Below, piece by piece: positions 47,341 to 59,801 of a stretch of DNA of 64,000 nucleotides. The stretch comes from Halichondria panicea (Eukaryota > Porifera > Demospongiae > Suberitida > Halichondriidae). How positions within the stretch are numbered: position 1 is the stretch's first letter; each line of letters starts with the position of its first letter. The notes beneath the pieces were generated by a model. The model did no database searches. It saw nothing but the letters and a program-made list of their open reading frames with translations, and was not told where the DNA came from. The stretch spans positions 3,263,963-3,327,962 of the forward strand of contig NC_087382.1 of NCBI RefSeq assembly GCF_963675165.1, in the 5' to 3' direction. The position numbers and the translations under genes are program-made.

Positions 47341-47368
47341 AGTAGCTCTCAGGGCCACCGTACTATTT

Positions 47369-48900
47369 GAATGTTGTGGGTGAAGTGATTTTTATCCCAC
47401 AATTCCATACATATAGCAGCACCGTGTGTATCAAGTTGCTATGACATACCAATCACAGTACTTAGTAACTATAGTGCTATAGGTAATTCACAAAGCATGC
47501 ATGTGTGCAGTAATTATACGATTGCAATAAAATTCCTTGTGTCAGCCAGAGCTCATCACAGTCATCAGCCTCCCTCATGCAATCAGCTGATTTTCTTATT
47601 ACTCATTATTGTGTCACATACTCTGTCACATGGAGCTACAGCTTCCATTTGTAAAAATGCTGATAGAATGGCTTGTTTTGAGTGCAACAACTAATGGAGG
47701 ATCTGGCATAACCCTAGCTCCAACAGGCTATAGAGTCACGAGATAACTAACACAGTCACCTTTTATATGTTTTTTTATTTTGCTGTGTTAGTGGTTTTTT
47801 TTGTGGAATTTTAATAGATAATGAGTAATGAGATTTAATTTCATCTCCCTTCCTTGCATTTAATATTGCACAGAAACATTAATGTCATTGCAATGGCCTT
47901 AGGTGCTGAGCATTTCAGTCCTTCATACTCTGAAACCATGCATGCTCAGAACCGCTCCGATGTGATACTCATGCATGCAGTCGCAGTGCAACTTGATTAT
48001 TTACATGAATTCGATTCAGGCTAGCTAGACGATACATTTACCACACAGGTTAACGCTGATTATAGCCAATGCATTGAATTTATTCATTGTACATTGCATC
48101 AAACACTTTCAGCTAGACTAAGACTATGGACCATGAATGTAGGAGGTAGCAGCACTACAAATTAATGGCTTCTGTATATAATACAATTTGGCTTCTGTTG
48201 GTGGAGTGACAGTATAGCTAGTCAAACTGAATCCTATACTGTTGATTGGCTATAGTTACTATAGTAAGCTATATTTAAGGCAGCTACATGTATGTAGTCT
48301 GTTCCTCCATTGTCAGCATCTTCGGGTGAGGTGCGGAAGCAGTAAAACATATGCACATGCAGGAACAATCAGAGGGTAGAGGGAATATTTGTTTAAGTGA
48401 TAATTGAGCCATTATCACTAGATTTTTGCTGTGTTTTTTGAGTGAGTATAATTATATAGTATTATATTAGACACTATAGTAGTACATGGGAAAAGTGCCT
48501 CAGAGCAGGTATACCATGGAACTTAGTATACCTGCATGCAAATTTACTTAGTATACCTAATATTCTGTTGTCAAGTAATTGTAATTGTAGTCAAGCGGTT
48601 TGCGCATGCGCACTAGTATCTAAATGAGTTAGACACTGTTTTGTCAGTGTCCATCTTAACTATTATTTATACATGCTAGGATAATAAGTATAACACAGCG
48701 GCCATGAATGGGCCAATAACCGATTAGCCAAAGTATCAATATACATTCATTAAACGTTCTCATTATAATAATTATACCAATAGCGAAATACAAAGGTATA
48801 TTGTGGATTATTCTCTCCTGTGGAATGCGTGGCTCCTAAAGAACGTGCAGAAAATAAATCTAAAGTGTCTATTCCTATATAGTGTGACAAAGCTTTGTAC
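47369..48900. other. Non-coding stretch
   Basis: AT-rich sequence without a supported exon, RNA gene or clear repeat. Confidence 0.4.
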
Positions 48901-49304
48901 ATGTCTCATTACAAACGACATGATGATCATTTCCACACTCTCATTCCAGTAAATGAAGAGCCTGGGTCTCAACTTGAAATGGATGGAAGTGATCAGACCC
49001 CTGATAATGGAGGCTACTCTGGTATGTTCGTACGGATGCTCTACCTGACGATCTCAGTGATGGATACATGCAATCCCACGTGGTATCACAAAATTATTGC
49101 ATAATAATGGTATTGTTTGCATGAAAAATGTTGCGTACAAATTATGCTCAGATCCATCAAAACCCTTCTTTTAAAATGTGCATTCAAATTGAACAAACTG
49201 AACTAGCAACAGATACACAAGAGACATGTGTATATGCAGACAATGTTGAGGTTAAAGAAGAGCCCTTGATTCAAACTGTTCCCGCACTCCATATACTGGT
49301 ATAA
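48901..49304 (+). CDS. Small two-exon gene of unknown function (tentative)
   Basis: Exons 48901-49021 and 49240-49304 join in phase 1 to a 61-residue acidic, hydrophilic product starting MSHYKRHDDHFHTLIPVNEE and ending in TAA. Both splice sites are plausible (CTG/GTATGT donor, ATATGCAG acceptor). The CTG before GTATAA at 49298 could instead be a donor to further exons. An unrelated open frame of 70 codons follows at 49304-49516. I recognise no domain. 49517-50111 shows nothing supported. Confidence 0.3.
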
Positions 49305-50111
49305 TGACGGGCAAAATACTCGATGAACTTGCCGAGGAGGAATTCAAACTAGCCCATCGAAGTCAACTCCTTTCCATATCTCCATACGTTAAATTCAAAA
49401 CTTCGTATTTACAAACCCCCAAGGGAAGATCAGACGATACCTACCAAACGTTATCTACTGGTCGTATCAATTCAAAGCCAAGAACTTATTCAAGTATGCC
49501 CAACGTCTGGAACTGAAATCGGACTCCACCACTTGCTTGGAAATGGGACTCACAAAGAGCACTGTACAGAGCACGGTTGGAATGGAATCTGGACGTGACA
49601 ATCAGATCTAGACTTGGAACTGATCCCCACACAACCATCTTACAAGAGCGTGTCCAGTCATCCGTTCACTAGTTCTATTTTCCTCATTCAAATTAACCAA
49701 CAGGAAAGCTGCACTGGCTGACTTTCGATCTTGAGCAGGTTACTATGATGAAGCAAACACGTTTCAAAACACCAGAAAAAACCATCTCTACCTGTATCTA
49801 GAAAATGTGTTCAGAAAATGTCGAGAGTTTGCAGTAGCGGAAGAAAAAAGCCCCCAGCCTCGTCTGAGACAGAGGTATCCATGGCAACTAACGGAGGCCC
49901 AAAGGCCATATATTATGTCTTTGCCAACATTTGTAGGAATCAGTATAAATCATATAACACAACCATTTTTGATTCTACATATCTAGTAACATAATTATAA
50001 ACAATTACAGTAACTGATGGAAACTAATTATGGCCTACAAAATATTATTTTTAAGTTGTACATAATAATAAAAGTATAATTATGTTTATAACCTCATCTA
50101 AATAAGACAGT

Positions 50112-53100
50112 TCACACTTCATTTTTTATGAGGCTAATTTCTGTGTATGTAACAACAGGACAACGATTGACTCTTGGAGGGGGAGGGGCTGGTCTGTAGT
50201 CCTCTGTGGTGAGGGGGGCTAGATCATCCATGTAGGATAGTCTCAGCTGGTCCGGCCTTGTGGCTGGTCTGATGATGGGAGGAGTGATGTAACGATCAGG
50301 GTCAGCTTCTTCCACTGCTCCATCAGTGTAAGGTGGTGGGTCCTCAATATCTATTTGCTCAGCTTTAAGTTGCTCATTGTCATCGTTGGCTGCAAGCTGA
50401 TACATTGCCATGGTGTTGTTAGATTGTCGGTTCTTTTTGTCTGCAGCACCAGTTCTCAAGTTCTTATCACATTTCTTTATCTTGGGCCATATTTTGGTCT
50501 TCTTTAGTATGAAGTGGTGGAAATGGTAGCTGATGATTGTCACAAAGAGAATGAAAGCTACAGACATTGAAACAATGGTCAGTGATTCTTGCTGTCGGTT
50601 TGTTTCAACAACATAGGAGGTGCCATAAGATAGAATGCAGAGATTAAGCAGAAATAACGTTTCTAGATATTCACTTAGTTGTTTTTTGTGTACTCGGTTG
50701 GTCAATGTTATCAGTCCAACTGATAAAACCCCAGCTGATAGCACAGGGAGAGAAGTATCTGGAGCCATGGCAGCTACTAGATTATGAGCAATCAGAGCAA
50801 AGAGGAGCAGTCCCACCCAGTAGCGATGCTTGGGAGTGAATGGAGCATGGTATGCATCCATGAAGCCAGTGTAATATGTGTTCTTGGTCCATATCATAAC
50901 CTTGGAACAGCGTGGTAACCATTGTCCAAGGCAAAGCTGTACAGTGAACAAGCCACCAGCAATGAGGATTATGGCTGTAGCAACAAACTGAGGAATGTGT
51001 TTGGAAGTAAAGTATGGCATATTGCCGTCAAACAACCAAACAGTCTTGGTTGAACCGTCGGAATATTCCAAGACCCTGTTTTGTAGTGCAGCAACGATAA
51101 ACCGTAAGAATTTAGAATAAGAGAGTAGGACGAGTGTGCCTAGGGCAGCAACTGGGTTCCTGTTGGAGAGGAGCTTTGCAAATAAGCTACAATACTTGCT
51201 TAAAATAATTATTAAGAACATTAGAAGAAACAAGTAAGTTGGAAAGACAAGCTAGTTGAAGAAGCACTTTTACTTGAGAGTTCATTCCATTGTAAAAGCA
51301 CGTCTCGATTCCCAAGTCAAGATTCACCCATGATACGAAAACTATTAAAAAGTTGTTTAAATTAGGAAAGAAAATTGCTCTATTAGCAGCTACTATGTTG
51401 GCGTAAAAAATGAGGCCATGAATATTTCCAGTTGCTATAGTGATGTTGAGCACGAGAATTAAAGTAACTAGCAATATGCCAGCCAGCACAAATGGTATTA
51501 GTAGAAGAAGGTTAAGATTAGAGCATTCTTTACAGTTTGATGTAGCCAACACAAGACTTAGTCCTGGTTCACATTCTCCACACAGGACACCGCTTCGATT
51601 GTAGGCACACTGTTCGTTTCGGTTAATTAGACTGATGTTGACTGGTTTTTGTACGCAATAGTCAAGTGTACAGCTGCCAACAACATACCCTGTTCCATTG
51701 GTGGTATTTATGACTTCTATCCATGTGTTGTTATTTCTTTCCAGTGTTATGGCTCCATTTTCCTCAAAACAATTTGTTATCTGATATCTTTGTTGCAAGT
51801 CTGCATCACAGTCACACTTGCACTCAATATCTGATGTAATTGGCTGAAGTCCACTAGGGCATGTGCAGGGTTGAAAAGAAATATTAATAATTTGTCTTGA
51901 AATTCCCAAGTTGGTGCATGGACCCTCGGCATAGAGTTCCACCTGAGCAAAGCTGTCTTGTGAGAATACATTGTACTCTAATTCTGTGCACTGATTGCCA
52001 ACTGATTGTTGTGTCTGTCCTTCTTTGAAACGATCAAATCCACTCTCAGTAATAACAGAACTCCGAATGGTGGCATTCATGGGATTTCCAATTTGGTCAA
52101 CAGCCATAACACTGATTGTAAACATTTGTCCCTTTTTTGGAGAAACATAGTTATATTGACAAAAAATCACCTGAACAGGCCTAGAGGAGATTGATAGTGG
52201 CTCGATGGAGGATTTGACAGTTTTTTTTATGTAGTCCAATCCGTTTGAAGATTTATATTCAGCATTTTGACTTACTGTACACCTGTCCAACATACCTCCG
52301 TAGATGCCTGCTCCTGACTGGGTAGCTGTGTTATTAGTCATGAATGTGTTGAAGTAGTTTGGAGAATTGATGTCCAGTACCCCATGCAATTTAATTGTTT
52401 GAATGAAGCAGAGGCAGTCAGCAAAAATGGTGCGAGTAGCATCAGTTTCTATGGCCCCTACTCTGCAGGCACCACTATCTGTATCATCTGCCACAAATAT
52501 CCCCCCTCCGTACTGAGCCAAGTTGTTGTTAATTATTAGCTTGACATATAATACATTGACATTCTTAAATTCTCCATTATTTTTAAATAGGTAGAGTTTC
52601 GAACTTTGCTGTAGATACACTCCACCTCCATTAGCGTTTGCTGTGTTTGAGTCAAGGTTGACATATGATCGAGTAAGTTTAATAGTAGAAGATATTGCAT
52701 GTATACCTCCACCATTATTCTCAGCAATGTTGTGAGCAATCTCACTCTGATTATTTGGAGGAAGGGGCTGACCATCTGCATCTTCCATCTGCACTGATTG
52801 GAACTCAACTCCACTAGAATATGCATAAATCCCTCCACCATCCTTGTGTGCTGTGTTGTGATAGATCTTTATTGGCTCATTTACGAAGAGTGTACTCTCT
52901 CTCAGAAATATTCCTCCTCCAGAGGTAGCCGTGTTGTTGGTGATGATTATTTCTTCTGTGTTAATGTATATTTCACTCTGGTAAGCGCTGACGGCTCCAC
53001 CCAACACACCATGATTGTTACTGAGTGTTGTAGGTCCATTAAACTCGATTCGACTATTGAAAGCATAAACGGGACGACCATTGTTACTGACAATATTCCT

Positions 53101-54336
53101 TCCAGTGAATGTTACGTTTGATTGCGAAATGTTCAAACTGCCCTTGTTATTAGTAATGTTGGTGTTATTAAATATCAAGTTGGATCTTAAAGCGTAAATT
53201 GCTCCACCCTCACCAGAACTGCTGTTTGTCACCATGCTGTCAGAGATGGACACATAACTACCTGAGTCAACATAAATCGCTCCACCATCGTCAGCTTTGT
53301 TGTTTGTCAGCTCACTGTCTGAGATGGACACACTACCTGAGTAAACACTAATCGCTCCACCTTGGACAGCACTGTTGTTTGTTAGCTCACTGTTGGAGAT
53401 GGACACACTACCTGAGCCAATATTAATCGCTCCACCACGGAAAGCACTGTTGTTTGTCAGCGTACAGTTGGAGATGGACACACTGCCTGAGGCAATACCG
53501 ATCGCTCCACCACCATAGTTAGCACTGTTGTTTGTCAGCGTACTGCCAGAGATGGACACAATGCTTGAGACAACAGCAATTGCTGCACCAAAGGAAGCTT
53601 TGTTATTTGTTATGTTACACCAAGTGATCACTACAGTACCAGATACCACTTCCACTGCTCCTCCGTTCTCAGCACTGTTGTAGTTGAACTCTGTGTTGTT
53701 GATCAGTGCGTTGTTTGATTCAATGTCAACTGCACCTCCATCATTTCTAGTGAACACACTATTTGTTATGTACACATCATCAGCCTCAACGTGCAGTGCC
53801 TGACCAATGTTGTTCATAAAGAGAGTGCTCTCAATTGTTGCAGTTTGAGTATTAGTAACCTTAACTATGTGGTTTTCTGCTTGATTGAGTAATACAAAGT
53901 CCATAAAGTAGCAGTCTTTGATGTAAACATCATTGGTACCATCAATGATCAAACCTTGATGTGAGTTTTGTGGTCCAACGAAACCCAAGCGTTCAATACT
54001 CAATTTAGTAATACTAACAAAACGTATCGTACCATTGCTATGGAATCCAACTACAGTGGTACTTGTGTTCTGGCCAGTGATTTGCAGATGTAAAAAGTTA
54101 CGAATCAATAACTGCTCAGTTAACACATGATGTCCAGGTAGAAAGCTCAAGGTGAGATTGTCTCCACCAGAAAACAGGTCTGTTTGAACAAGCTGCTCGA
54201 GAGTGAAACAAGTTCCATTTCGATAGTCATGACAGAAGTCGGTTGAATCCACTGGCACAATGTGATAGTGCTCACTCCTGGTAACAGTAGCTAGGGTCAG
54301 TAGCACTAACCAGCTGAGAACACTTCTAGACAGCAT
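50112..54336 (-). pseudogene. Pmp-like beta-helix multipass protein, copy 1 (frameshifted)
   Basis: Intronless. Start chosen at 54336, which gives a clean signal peptide (MLSRSVLSWLVLLTLATVTR). Residues about 160-620 form a right-handed beta-helix of repeats with GGAI/GGGI and NNxA motifs, in the style of chlamydial Pmp proteins. A Cys-rich segment (CPSG, CKCDCD, GVLCGECEPGLSL) leads into a multipass membrane domain. At 51251-51255, between the first membrane helices, the gene has four extra bases (CTAG) relative to copy 2; this shifts the frame and ends the first frame at 51187. The second frame (51233-50112) continues the remaining helices and the cytoplasmic tail, which holds DPPPYTD, a PPxY motif. 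Everything else is intact, so the break looks recent, or could be an assembly error. Confidence 0.85.
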
Positions 54337-54436
54337 GTCTGCATGCATGTGCATATATATGATGATGATTGTTGGTATGCTCCCAGAATATATATAGTTA
54401 AATAGCTGCATGTGTACATTGCACATGCACACCATA

Positions 54437-55534
54437 AATATATAAAGCTGATGGTAAACTGCTAATGGATTGGAAACAAAGCACTGTTGAGGTACCTACA
54501 TGTATCCCCATAGTTTAAATGAGGCTCACTTTTCTAACATTCAAGGCTAGCTTGAATAATTCATGAGAATGGTTTTGCTGTCTGCTGCTGTGCTAAATAT
54601 CAATGTTCACTTTATATTTGAGGCCACAGCACACTACATATATAGTTACACAGTCTTAGCGTATATCATATAGGTACAATAATTATATTACTATATAGGT
54701 ACACAAGTATGAAGAAGCGCTCCATGTACCTCTATAGTTACGACGATCAAGATTATAATTTATTCAACTCACTTGTTTAATGGGCGCTGCACTCTCAGTT
54801 TCTGTTTCCCTACTTTTGCTAGTCAGCAAGCGCTCTTCTTTTATATCAACTAAAAAATCCAGCTGTTGGGAGTTTCCTGTTTGGAAACTTATACGTGTAT
54901 ACTTGTAAAAACATTCAGACCCCCCTCAGACCCCCCATGCATGCACATTATGAGATATGGTATACAGATACAACCAATACATGTCATTGATACATGTATA
55001 CTTAATTGATTGCTTTTTTAAGTCAAATTATGGTCTCTTTCTATAATTATAACTGAATTAACCTGAGAAAATACCCAAGGGAATATATCTACATGCAGTA
55101 TTTAATCTGCCATTTTATAGCCTGCCCTAATACCATTTAATATAGGCTACACAAGAGCTTCAAAATGCATCCTTACTTCAAGCTTATTGCATTATTATTG
55201 ACAATGCCATTAAGTACATGACTGCATGCAGTGCAAAATTGTTGTTTTTGATTTTTTACCTGCAGCAGTTGGACTGTTAAGACATCGAGGCTTCTCCATT
55301 ATGTTCAGTAACACATCACATGCATGATGCACTCAATGCATCAGGTCCCCTGTGTGCCCCCTTGGTGAGTACAGACCCCCACAGTGGCTGTATACAACGT
55401 ATAACAGCCTGAGAATCATTTCTACCTGTGAGGCCCTGTTTTATGTCCCCCTATAATTATCTTAGTATATACTGTAAAAGTATATGATTGTACTGGCCTA
55501 TAGCTGGTAACTAACAATTAATATAATAATAGAT
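54437..55534. other. Non-coding upstream region of beta-helix copy 1
   Basis: No exon supported. It should contain the promoter of the minus-strand beta-helix gene. Confidence 0.4.
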
Positions 55535-55541
55535 TTGTTAC

Positions 55542-57166
55542 AGTGCATTGCTTGTTTTCTCATTCCAACGTTCTATACTACGACCACAACAACATATCTC
55601 TTAGAGAGTTCCTGCATCAATACTGCTTCAGGTGTGTGTGTGTGTGTGTGTGCGTGCCATAACTTTTTATGTAGATATAATAGTCATAGTGCTGTGCATG
55701 ATCTGAGAAATCGTGCAACATGATTCTATTCTATATCCCATGGCATAAAGTCAGGTCTTGCAACCATATAACCATTTTGATAACCATTTTGTTGCCAACT
55801 GTTTAATATTTGAAGCCAGTCCACTTTATTCTACATCATGCAGGGTTAAGTGTATACAGTGATGGCATAATTGAACCTCTGTTTGCACTCACATGCAGAT
55901 CATTGCCAGGTAGTTTTTTGAAATTCTATATAGTTTGGCAATTAAGGAAGGGAAGTTAAAACACACAAAGAACTATTATATAGGATATGCCCACATGCAC
56001 TAGACACACACACATAATTATATGCACATTGCACATACAGGGAACAGAAACACATCATAATATCTGTCAAACTAAAATAAAATATGCAGCACAAATCCCA
56101 TCTTTAACTATGCAAACACTGTATTAGCTATAACTGCTCATTTGAACCTCTTGCTTTTAGGATGTTGCCATGCAGTGCAGTTCTATCTCTGTCCACACCA
56201 CACTCACACCACCTCCCACACCTCCCACACCTCTCACACCTCTCACACCTCCCACACACACACACATGCACACACACACACACAGGCTGGACATGGGTTG
56301 ACCTGTTGGATGTACTCGTTCCCCAGAGGACTATTCGTATCACCACTCCTCGTCGAACTACCTACATGGACTTCAAGACAGAAATTTAAAGAATGTGAGA
56401 ACATTATTTTATGTGTTTGAGTGTGTGTATTCAACTGCTATGATTATGAACTTATTTCCCAGTGCACATCATGATCATACATATAGGGCATGCGTTTAAG
56501 TATATCTCACGAGTCAGTGCACGTGAAATGTGTTTTATGGTGGTCACCCTTTGGGCAGACCAACAGTGGTTGTAATATAAGAAATTGGCTTGTTTGCACA
56601 GATTGCTATATATGCTATATAGGGAGATTTTGAAGTGGCTAGATCACAAACAGTATAGTTGGCAGCCTCAATGGCCATGTATTCATATGTGGTGTGAACC
56701 TTCATATGCAGCTTGATGTGGTGTGCTTATACACAAATGTTGTAACCACACCATGCACGTTCTGTTAGACAAACTACTCAGGCGTATATATAAGGCAGAG
56801 CAAGATGCGCTGAGGTCAAAGTTGAGGCAACTGAAGGACCTGGTTTTACTCGGATGTCCGTTTTACTCCAAAGAGGAGGCAGGAAAAGATGACATGAAGA
56901 TTGACCATGAGATAGAGGCTAGTATTATCGGTAACTTTCAAGACAGCAATTGCAGACCTCAAGAAATGTATTGCAGACCTGGTGGACTGCTGGAATATAA
57001 AGTGAGTGGGAAAATTCTGAGTTCTTAATCCACGCCCCACACCTAACCACCTTCCTCCCCCTCACTCATTCTACCACCCCCACACCTCCCCCCCCCTCAG
57101 TGACTAGTGCCTCTCCCCCTACAGGCTGCTTATAACTTTATTAAGACCAACGCTCCTGGAAGATAG
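55542..57166 (+). pseudogene. Relic exons, possibly PIKfyve-like, ending in an alsin-like last exon
   Basis: Three exon-like stretches. Near 55542-55631, NVLYYDHNNISLREFLHQYC is bounded by a TTACAG acceptor and a GTGTGT donor; it recalls the SLG-FL-CF motif of the CCT/GroEL region of PIKfyve. At 56286-56390 one frame reads VDLLDVLVPQRTIRIT, which also recalls PIKfyve but then meets TAA. 56768-57000 is open (KLLRRIYKAEQDALRSKLRQ and on) and ends at a GTGAGTGGG donor. It is followed, in phase, by 57125-57166, a perfect copy of the alsin-like exon 21 with stop. The pieces do not join into one frame, so I treat this as a relic or a chimera. The PIKfyve link is weak. Confidence 0.3.
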
Positions 57167-57352
57167 AATGATGTACTGTTAACAATCATCACTGTGTTTT
57201 ATAAAGTTGTTTATTTGTGTATGTGCATTCAATAAGCATATTGACATCTTGACTTTCAAATATAGTATAATACATCATCTAATTCTAAATAGCAGTAATT
57301 ATTAGTTCTGAGAATACATAAAGTATAGCCAGTTCTTCTCTTGTGAGACTGT

Positions 57353-58300
57353 TCATACGGCTGCATCCGTGGTAGTCAGGCTGAACCATGTCAATGGATG
57401 AACAGTTACTAGATTCGTACCATCTACTTGTATTTGACCATCATCTACTTGTATTCGGTTGTCAACATTTTGACCACGCTTAGTACGGAAACTGTACCAC
57501 ATGTACCCAAGCACACAGTAGGGGTAAATAGCTGATAAAGTGACTACTATGATCAGGCCAATGTTGGTATCTTTTGCGCAGAGATAAGAAAAAATAAGCA
57601 GTGCTTAATATAGTAACTATGAAGTACATCTTCTTGCAATTAGTTTCCTTCAAACACAAAACCAAACAAGTAGAAATACATAACCAATCAAAGTTAAGAG
57701 CGTTGCTGCAGGAATGATTACAGAGGCCGCACTTACACCACTTCGATCTAATCCAATAAACGGTAGAGGCACAACAGTTGTTAAGAGCAGGAACACCACT
57801 TCCAGTATCACTTGTTGTTTGGGTGTACGATTTACACAACACGGCTGTCTTCTCATACAGCAGCTGCACGTTTGAGCACATAGTTTCCATAGCAAGATGG
57901 AGTAAGCTGTAAAGCTTAGAGCAGAAGAAATCCAAATTAGATATCCTAATCCCTCACTAGAGACTTGTAGACTAACTCTACATCTGTACATGTGATCAGG
58001 TCGATGTATACTCGACATCATCACTAAGCCTATTGCTAATCCTACCAGCAATGTTGTAGCAACAGACAAGTAGACAAATAATCTCACGAGGAAATTGGTC
58101 TTCTTTCGACAGATGAAAGCAATGTTTAAAACCAGTCCGATGATACTGAATAGAAGTTCTAGAGAAAACAGCACTATCATTGCCAATATCAACTTGGAAT
58201 TAATTTCATATTGCGATAAACTTTCTTGACAATCATACGTCTCATTGTTATAATAGTCAATAGAGAGATTATACTCTAGGAAATCATTTGGTACGTTCAT
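57353..58300 (-). pseudogene. Orphan 7TM protein, copy 4 (disrupted)
   Basis: Start MNVPNDFLEYN at 58300. Helices 1-5 are intact and close to copy 3. Then the codon after WFCV, CGA in the other copies, is TGA, and about 30 bases that encode the start of helix 6 are missing just downstream. The remainder, to the TWFSQTTTDAAV-like end, is present in pieces. It follows the alsin-like last exon at 57125 on the other strand, as the intact copies do. Confidence 0.85.
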
Positions 58301-58633
58301 CTTGAAGCACTTGATAGCTAAATAAAATTCCAATCGCTGGGTGAGCAATTCATTCCATATATAGGTCTGTGTGTATCCAATTGTTTGATACAAATCAGGG
58401 CGCTAAGTAAATTCACGGAGCGTGTGTTCAGTAATTAATTATAGGCATGCAGTGCTGAGCATGTCAGTTCTTCTCTGCTCATATACCCATGCATAAAATA
58501 CTATCATGCAGGCCGGTACGATATTACACAAGAATGACATACTAATATTTTTTTATATGCTCTATATTTTCTACGGACACTGCCCAATCGACAAATTGAA
58601 TTGTATGACCGATGACTATATCCACTCACACAG

Positions 58634-58960
58634 GAGTACCTGGTGGGAAAGATGACAAATACTCAAGACTCACACCTACAGTGTCAAATACATAATATAG
58701 CTAAGACTCAAAGACAGGAATTTCAACCAGAAGCACTGTCCCAGTGGTTCCGTTGGATGGTGCATATCATTTGTATCGTATCCAGTGGTGACCTACATCG
58801 ACTGGACTATATGTACAACCCTAAGAAAGATCATCAGACGTTCTTCCACTACAAGTTCTTCATTGAGAGTGATCGGGCGGTGATGGACTGTGCACTGCTG
58901 AGGAAGAGCTCCTCAGGAGAAACAGAGAAGAGTGTTTGAGAGACAATAATTATAGGCAAG
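58634..58960 (+). pseudogene. Relic of GT14 glycosyltransferase exon 3
   Basis: Matches the C-terminal exon of the GT14 genes at 2880, 5640 and 13551: GVPGGKDDKYSRL start, then the GDLHRLDYMY and HQTFF segments. It has an early TAA near 58690, a divergent middle and a 5-base gain in the CAEEE codons. No other GT14 exon is nearby, so it is a detached fragment more than 40 kb from the array. Confidence 0.85.
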
Positions 58961-59329
58961 AAGTCTATTTCTTCCGATTTTATTTTATTTTATTATTTAT
59001 TAGAAGAAATTATAGGCAAATAGTCCTATTTTTGTATCTGTACTTTGATCATGTCATTACATCATTTAGGTGTTTTTCATGTTTTGGCTAATCAGCTATT
59101 GGCCTATAATTATGGCCTGTGCATGTGGTAGGTATAAACTTATCGTACAGCCTGAATCAAATTAATGTAATTGATAGCTGAAGGGAACTCTATTGGAGTT
59201 TCCATTGAGTATCACATTGGAGCAATTTTGAACATGGTAGATTATTATTAAACGAACTTATCATGAGGATGACTATATCCTTATATACAAGTATTATTAA
59301 ATTACTATAATAATTGTCCTGTTTTGTCA
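58961..59329. other. Non-coding stretch
   Basis: AT-rich, no exon seen. Confidence 0.4.
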
Positions 59330-59505
59330 GATTGTAAAGCTTAGAACGGTAGCAATCCATTATTATATATACTAATCCAAAAACATGTATTCCAATAAAA
59401 TAATCACAAGTTTCAGGTATACTCGTCACCAAGCTTAATCCTACCAGCAATGTTGTAACCACAGACAAGCAGACAAATAATCTCAAAAATATTTGTCTTC
59501 TTTTG
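59330..59505 (-). pseudogene. Relic of an orphan 7TM gene (helices 2-3)
   Basis: Minus-strand reading gives RLFVCLSVVTTLLVGLSLV and SIPETCDYFIGIHVFGL, close to helix 2 and the following loop of copy 2 (34574-35491). Both sides are missing and a frameshift follows the loop. Confidence 0.8.
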
Positions 59506-59801
59506 ACGATAGTAACATGTCTTGTTAGCCAACATAATTATTGTACATGTATATAATTCAGTACAAAAATCATAATTTCTAATACATGTATACATACTTT
59601 GTTTCTACAAAAAAACCTGTCTCTAGTAACAATTGCAGTACTCAGGTGTATTAAGGCACGCCCAGAATTAATAAAAGCCAACGTCACATACATTGATCAA
59701 TATTAAACATAGTAATTGCACATTTTGTAATTTTAATGCCTACAAACATAAAGGTTGCATATAAAGGGTATAATGTTTACACCTCAGCTAAATAAGGCAG
59801 T

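Larger units (their letters stand above)
38722..47362. mobile_element. Large fold-back-like element with tandem-repeat ends
   Basis: The left end TACGGTGGCTCTGAGAGC and the right end are long inverse copies: about 30 bp match to CTTGCAGTTGAC, and after a small gap AAGTAGATAGTTGGCTTACC matches too. CTATTT stands directly outside both ends (38716-38721 and 47363-47368), a 6-bp target duplication. Subterminal tandem repeats follow inward on both sides. The element carries a Kolobok-like transposon (40576-44270). I see no transposase of its own, so it is either non-autonomous or decayed. The family is uncertain; a 6-bp duplication does not fix it. Confidence 0.65.

Noticed and set aside
46970-47341. 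123-codon minus-strand frame with repeated WLTYLAFEVGS
   Set aside because: Produced by the subterminal tandem repeat of the large element; frame openness follows from unit length.
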